This document shows, piece by piece, positions 15,349-19,018 of a stretch of DNA of 19,018 nucleotides. The position numbers were made by a program, and so were the translations under genes. The notes under the pieces are model-generated. The model saw nothing but the letters and a program-made list of their open reading frames with translations, did no database searches and was not told the origin of the DNA. The stretch's first letter is position 1. Each line of letters opens with the position of its first letter. This DNA comes from Muribaculaceae bacterium (GTDB lineage: Bacteria; Bacteroidota; Bacteroidia; Bacteroidales; Muribaculaceae), in assembly GCA_009775365.1 (NCBI GenBank), contig VSPM01000052.1, positions 1 through 19,018 of the forward strand, written 5' to 3'.

Positions 15349-17718
15349 ATGATTCATTGCAGATTTGTTAGTTCTATATTTTATAATATATGTGTGGCTG
15401 TTCTTGCGGCCGCAGTTTCGTTGCCGGCAAATATATCTGCCGACGACTCCTGCGCGGGCCGGGAGCATCAAGGCCGTGAGAGTGTAGGGCTTGTGCTCAG
15501 CGGAGGCGGCGCCAAAGGTATTGCACATGTAGGCGTGATAAAGGCTCTTGAAGAAAACGGAATACCGGTTGACTATGTGGCCGGCACTTCCATGGGGGCC
15601 ATAGTCGGCAGCCTTTACAGCTGCGGATGGTCGCCCGACAAGATGCTTGAGCTCTTCACTTCAAAGGAGTTTAAATACTGGAGCACCGGCACAATCGACC
15701 CCGGCCATGTGTATTACTTCACGACTCCGCAGCCATCGCCTAAATGGCTCTCACTTAATATTAATTTTAAGGACACAACAAATATTGTGAACCAGATAAT
15801 CCCTACGTCGCTCATCAATCCGATACCAATGAATCTGGAGTTTCTTGAACTCTATTCCCCCTACACCGAGCAGTGTGGAGAGAATTTCAACAATCTTTTT
15901 GTCCCGTTCAGGTGCGTCACGAGCGATGTCTATCGCAAGCATAAGATTGTGTGCAAGTCAGGCTCTTTGGGCGACGCCGTGAGAGCTTCGATGAGTTTCC
16001 CTCTTGTGTTCAAGCCTATAGAAATGGACGGAGTGCTTGTGTATGACGGCGGCATCTACGACAACTTCCCCGTGAACGTTATGGAGAATGATTTTGACCC
16101 GGATTTCATAATAGGTGTGTCGGTGTCGTCGGCCGACACGAAACCTATAAAGGGCGACATCTATAGCCAGCTTGAAGACATGATTATCCAGAACAATGAC
16201 TATTCACTTCCTGCCGACAAGGGGGTGAAGATTCAGGTGCCTGTGCTCAATTTCGGTGTGCTTGATTTTCAGGCTGCCAATGAAATTTATTCGATAGGCT
16301 ATAAAACCGGCCTGGCCATGGTGGATTCGATAAAGAAGCGTCTGCCGGCAAGAGAGAGCCCTGAGGCTGTGGCCGAAAGGCGAAGGCGTTTTGCCGCCGC
16401 CACTCCGGTTGTGGAGTTTGATTCGGTGGTTGTGACAGGCGCCACGCCGCAGCAGTCTAAATATCTGCGGTTTCTGTTTGAAGGGAATCGACGGAAAGAT
16501 AGGAAAGAGATAAATGTCGGCCTGACGCAAGTGGAGGAGGGTTATTATCGTGCGGTGACAGACGGCAAGCTGTCTGACCTTCTTCCGCAGGCAGAGTTCG
16601 GAGCCGACGGCAAAAACACTCTTTTGCTGAATGCGAGTGTGAAGAATCCGTGGAGCGTGGGTGTGGGCGGCTGGATAACATCGTCAACCAACAGTATGCT
16701 CTACGTGACATTCGGTTATCACACTTTGAGTTTCAACAGCCTTGACGTTGACCTCGGAGGGTGGATAGGGCAGTCGTATTATGCAGCTCAGCTTAGCGCC
16801 AAGTTTGCTTTGCGCACATCGTTTCCGTCATATATGCAGCTCGACGCTGTGGTGAGCCGACAGAAATATTACGATTCTGAATTGCTGTTCTATCAGTCGT
16901 CCACCCCCTCTTTCATAACCGACAGCGAGGTGTATTCCAGGCTGAATTATTGCTGGGCCATAGGCCGGAAGGCGAAAGGCTATGCCGGGATTGCCTACGG
17001 CTGGGAGGGCGACGGCTATTTCCCATATAACTCCGAATTGTTTTCAGATGCGGAAAAAGACAAAAGTCTCTATCGCGTGGCGGCTTTTAAAGCCGGCGTT
17101 GAGCTCAACACTCTCAACGACCAGATGTATCCCGGCTCCGGAAAAGAGTGGAAGTTCAATGTGCTTCTAAGCCATGAGCAGAACAAACTCAAACCCGGGT
17201 CCGGCACTCCTTCTGGATGGAAAAACCATGTGGCGGCATCGGCAGAGCTTCTGTGGCGGCATTATTTCGAAGTGCATAAAAACTTTAAGCTCGGCGCAAT
17301 GGTCAATGGCATTGTCACATTTGAGAATCTGTATCAGAACTATACGGCCACACTTATTCACGCCCCGGCATTCGCCCCCACGCCTTCTACAAAGAATTAT
17401 TTTAACGTGGCGATCCGGTCGAATAATTATGGAGCAATCGGCATTTCTCCTGTGTGGACACCTATGAGCCGCGCCCAATTGAGGGGAGATTTCTTTGCCT
17501 ACTGCCCGATACGCCACATCGTTGCCGGTGAGGGCGACATGGCAAAATATAAAGGGTGGTTAAGCAATCCTCAGTTTATCGGGGAGGTGGCGGCCGTATA
17601 TAATTTCCCGTTCGCGAGCCTGTCGCTCTACGTCAACTATCTTTCATCGCCAAAAGGGAACTGGAATTTCGGAATTAATTTCGGTCTCTATTTCCAGGCT
17701 CCGAGACTTTTGCGATAA
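15349..17718 (+). CDS. Patatin-like phospholipase fused to POTRA and outer-membrane beta-barrel
   Basis: Exported 789-aa protein. Residues 1-31 form a signal peptide (cleavage near NISA-DD). Residues about 46-300 are a patatin lipase domain with all catalytic elements: oxyanion loop GGGAKG (52-57), nucleophile elbow GTSMG with Ser81, and DGG (233-235) with Asp233 of the Ser-Asp dyad. An Arg-rich linker (336-348) leads to a POTRA-like domain (about 355-432, VVEFDSVVVTG...). Residues about 435-789 show alternating aromatic/hydrophobic strands of a BamA/TamA-like outer-membrane barrel. The architecture resembles type Vd (PlpD-like) proteins, where the lipase is exposed or released. Its substrate is presumably a phospholipid. 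It is convergent with apbE, the stops 37 nt apart, with no clear terminator between them. Confidence 0.92.
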   Translation: MIHCRFVSSIFYNICVAVLAAAVSLPANISADDSCAGREHQGRESVGLVLSGGGAKGIAHVGVIKALEENGIPVDYVAGTSMGAIVGSLYSCGWSPDKMLELFTSKEFKYWSTGTIDPGHVYYFTTPQPSPKWLSLNINFKDTTNIVNQIIPTSLINPIPMNLEFLELYSPYTEQCGENFNNLFVPFRCVTSDVYRKHKIVCKSGSLGDAVRASMSFPLVFKPIEMDGVLVYDGGIYDNFPVNVMENDFDPDFIIGVSVSSADTKPIKGDIYSQLEDMIIQNNDYSLPADKGVKIQVPVLNFGVLDFQAANEIYSIGYKTGLAMVDSIKKRLPARESPEAVAERRRRFAAATPVVEFDSVVVTGATPQQSKYLRFLFEGNRRKDRKEINVGLTQVEEGYYRAVTDGKLSDLLPQAEFGADGKNTLLLNASVKNPWSVGVGGWITSSTNSMLYVTFGYHTLSFNSLDVDLGGWIGQSYYAAQLSAKFALRTSFPSYMQLDAVVSRQKYYDSELLFYQSSTPSFITDSEVYSRLNYCWAIGRKAKGYAGIAYGWEGDGYFPYNSELFSDAEKDKSLYRVAAFKAGVELNTLNDQMYPGSGKEWKFNVLLSHEQNKLKPGSGTPSGWKNHVAASAELLWRHYFEVHKNFKLGAMVNGIVTFENLYQNYTATLIHAPAFAPTPSTKNYFNVAIRSNNYGAIGISPVWTPMSRAQLRGDFFAYCPIRHIVAGEGDMAKYKGWLSNPQFIGEVAAVYNFPFASLSLYVNYLSSPKGNWNFGINFGLYFQAPRLLR

Positions 17719-17755
17719 TAATTTCGTGAGAATGAACAGTGGTTATGCGATTTCG

Positions 17756-18745
17756 TTATTTTGTTTTTGGAAAATCCGGAGAAGTCCACACAGAATCGGG
17801 CATGATGAGCATCCCCTCGTAGCCAAGTTCAGAAAGCATTCTCTTTGCGGCCTGCGAACCGGCAGCCATGCAGGCAGTGGCCGCCGCGTCGGCCTCAACG
17901 CAGGTGGGGGCAATCACTGTCGCGCTTATCACGTCGGTTGTAACGGGCCGGCCGGTGGCGGGAGATATGGTGTGGCCTAATGTCTTTTCTCCATCTTTGT
18001 GATAGTTGCGATAGTTTCCGGAGGTGGCCACTCCGCAGCCGGTTGATTCAATCACGGCGCAGGCATCGTGAATCTCAGTGCTGTCGGTCTCGATAGGAGC
18101 GTCTACCGACACTTTCCAAAGGCCGCCGCGCGGATTCTTGCCGGCCATTACAATCTCGCCCCCTATCTCCACAAGGTAGTTGCCTGCTCCGTTTCTGCGG
18201 AGCATATCGGCCACGGCGTCGCACGCATACCCCTTTGCCACAGCTGAGAAGTTGAACTGCACTCTGCGGTCGTCTTTGATAATAGAGTCGCCTCTGAGGC
18301 GGGTCTTGTGAAGCCCCGTAAAATTCATTATGCTATCAACTGCGGCAGTGTCGGCCGATATCTTATGACCCGGGCCGAAGCCCCAGGCGGTGATGAGGGG
18401 GGAAAGAGTTGGGTCGAACATCCCTCCGCTTGCGCGGCATATGCGCTGCGATACCATATAGACGGTCTTGAAATGAGAATCTATTTCCAAAGAGTCGGCA
18501 TCGTTGACCCTGCTCACAAGAGACGACTTGTCAAAAACCGACAGGCTTTTTCCGATTTTATCGAGCACATTCAGAATAGAGTCTCTCAGTGTTGACGGTC
18601 CGTCATAGGTTATATGGTATGTGGTGTTCCAGATCATGCCCTCATCCTTGTTGAAATTATTCCGGGCGCTATTGCCGCAGGATGATATTGCGGCTGTGAT
18701 AGCCAGAAAGAGGAGCGGGAGTGTGCGCATATGGTGTTTTTTCAT
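17756..18745 (-). CDS. apbE: FAD:protein FMN transferase (ApbE), lipoprotein form
   Basis: Transfers FMN from FAD to a Thr side chain of target flavoproteins (in Bacteroidetes typically Nqr/Rnf subunits) on the outer face of the inner membrane. The ATG at 18745 is chosen (329 aa) because it gives a clean lipoprotein signal, MKKHHMRTLPLLFLAITAAI then SSC with Cys23 in the lipobox. The longer form from 18799 would begin upstream of or within the promoter. ApbE motifs: FDPTLSPLI (110-118), NFSAVAKGYACD (165-176), GGEI (195-198), SGNYRNY (242-248), HTISPATGRP (258-267) and the Mg2+-binding ADAAATA (285-291). All expected motifs are present, so it is probably active. No partner flavoprotein gene is in the window. 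Confidence 0.95.
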   Translation of the reverse strand: MKKHHMRTLPLLFLAITAAISSCGNSARNNFNKDEGMIWNTTYHITYDGPSTLRDSILNVLDKIGKSLSVFDKSSLVSRVNDADSLEIDSHFKTVYMVSQRICRASGGMFDPTLSPLITAWGFGPGHKISADTAAVDSIMNFTGLHKTRLRGDSIIKDDRRVQFNFSAVAKGYACDAVADMLRRNGAGNYLVEIGGEIVMAGKNPRGGLWKVSVDAPIETDSTEIHDACAVIESTGCGVATSGNYRNYHKDGEKTLGHTISPATGRPVTTDVISATVIAPTCVEADAAATACMAAGSQAAKRMLSELGYEGMLIMPDSVWTSPDFPKTK

Positions 18746-18777
18746 GATAAAATGCGTTAAATGGGAAAAATATGCCG

Positions 18778-18810
18778 CAAAGTTAGTAAAAATCAACAAT
18801 AATGTCTAAA
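18778..18810 (-). promoter_or_regulatory. Promoter of apbE
   Basis: The minus strand reads TTTA (18810-18807), a 21-nt spacer, and TAACTTTG (18785-18778), an exact TAnnTTTG box. It lies 32 nt upstream of the ATG at 18745 and supports that start. Confidence 0.65.
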
Positions 18811-19018
18811 TTTGGGGAAATATTAGGCATGTTTGAGTTAAGTGAGCGTTATATAAAGGTGACACACTTTTATTAGCCGCTGACCCTCGGATGTGGCTCT
18901 AAAACCTAATTTTTTATTAATTCACACAAAACACCTAAATTAATAAGTAGGGTGTTCAGTTTGATGTTCCGAAAAACGTCATTCAAAACACCTGAAATAT
19001 TAATAAAAACACGTGCTT
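18811..19018. other. AT-rich non-coding stretch at the right edge
   Basis: No ORF of note on either strand. Besides the direct repeats it contains AGCCGC...GTGGCT (18875-18898), a six-pair stem including one G-U pair, enclosing TGACCCTCGGAT and followed 8 nt later by a T-run. I could not identify it as a tRNA or other known RNA. The next gene must begin beyond the window. Confidence 0.5.
18927..19006 (+). repeat. Diverged direct repeat in AT-rich intergenic DNA
   Basis: CAAAACACCTAAATTAATAA (18927-18946) recurs as CAAAACACCT, GAAATATTAATAA (18984-19006), 57 nt apart, with one substitution and a 3-nt insertion. Between them GGTGT (18951-18955) can pair with ACACC of the second copy, and TTTGA (18961 region) with TCAAA, forming an imperfect hairpin. 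A weaker third relative starts near 18901 (AAAACCTAAT). They could be operators, an element end, or chance in AT-rich DNA. Confidence 0.6.

Noticed and set aside
15277..15528. Minus-strand 83-codon ORF in front of the small-RNA terminator
   Set aside because: It overlaps the signal peptide region of the patatin gene on the other strand, has no family features and ends before the hairpins.
18746..18799. Longer N-terminus of ApbE
   Set aside because: It overlaps the promoter and would bury the lipoprotein signal peptide.
18927..19006. CRISPR array
   Set aside because: Only two imperfect copies with an internal insertion, and no cas genes.

Overview
The window looks like chromosomal DNA from a gut-type Bacteroidales bacterium. 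A Muribaculaceae-like genome is my best guess, but this is an inference from gene content and composition, not from a search. Three things point this way. The promoters fit the Bacteroidetes form (TTTG, 19-21 nt, TAnnTTTG) and lack E. coli-type -35/-10 boxes. The GH57 / glycosyltransferase / glycogen-debranching triad and the large DUF349-repeat protein are typical of the order. Several proteins have the signal peptides or lipoboxes expected of this group. Most of the window is moderately GC-rich housekeeping DNA. The first 1.75 kb is clearly more AT-rich and looks accessory.

Layout. (1) 1-1755 (+): the 3' part of a gene for a probable surface protein with a C-terminal Fibrobacter-succinogenes-major-paralogous (FISUMP-type) domain. 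A near-perfect 31-bp palindrome at 1759-1821 separates it from the next, convergent operon and probably terminates transcription in both directions. (2) 1831-6591 (-): an alpha-glucan/glycogen operon in the order debranching enzyme, glycogen-synthase-like glycosyltransferase, GH57 protein. It is driven by a clear promoter at 6722-6753. (3) 6822-9412 (-): a cytidylate-kinase-like protein, RNase P RNA (rnpB) with its own terminator, and a YihY/BrkB-family membrane protein. The kinase gene and rnpB overlap by about 32 nt. (4) 9574-15032 (+): a small unknown protein, a secreted cyclophilin-type prolyl isomerase, a five-repeat DUF349 protein with an excellent promoter, a Sel1-repeat protein and an ACT-ACT-HAD phosphoserine phosphatase (SerB). 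(5) 15033-15348: a structured intergenic region holding a strong minus-strand terminator preceded by a UACG-capped hairpin, a candidate for an unannotated small RNA. (6) 15349-17718 (+): a patatin-POTRA-beta-barrel outer-membrane protein, convergent with an ApbE-type flavin transferase lipoprotein (17756-18745, -). (7) 18800-19018: AT-rich non-coding DNA with the apbE promoter and a diverged direct repeat.

Function. Genes in region 2 should work together on storage alpha-glucan. However, the GH57 protein lacks the Asp expected in its DYETFG motif, and the debranching enzyme has TWLS where many family members have TWMD, so their catalytic status deserves a check. The other genes are mostly independent housekeeping functions: RNA processing, serine synthesis, periplasmic folding and flavoprotein maturation. 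I found no phage, insertion sequence, CRISPR array, toxin-antitoxin or defence system. The most promising undescribed items are the rnpB/kinase overlap and the candidate small RNA at about 15135-15262.
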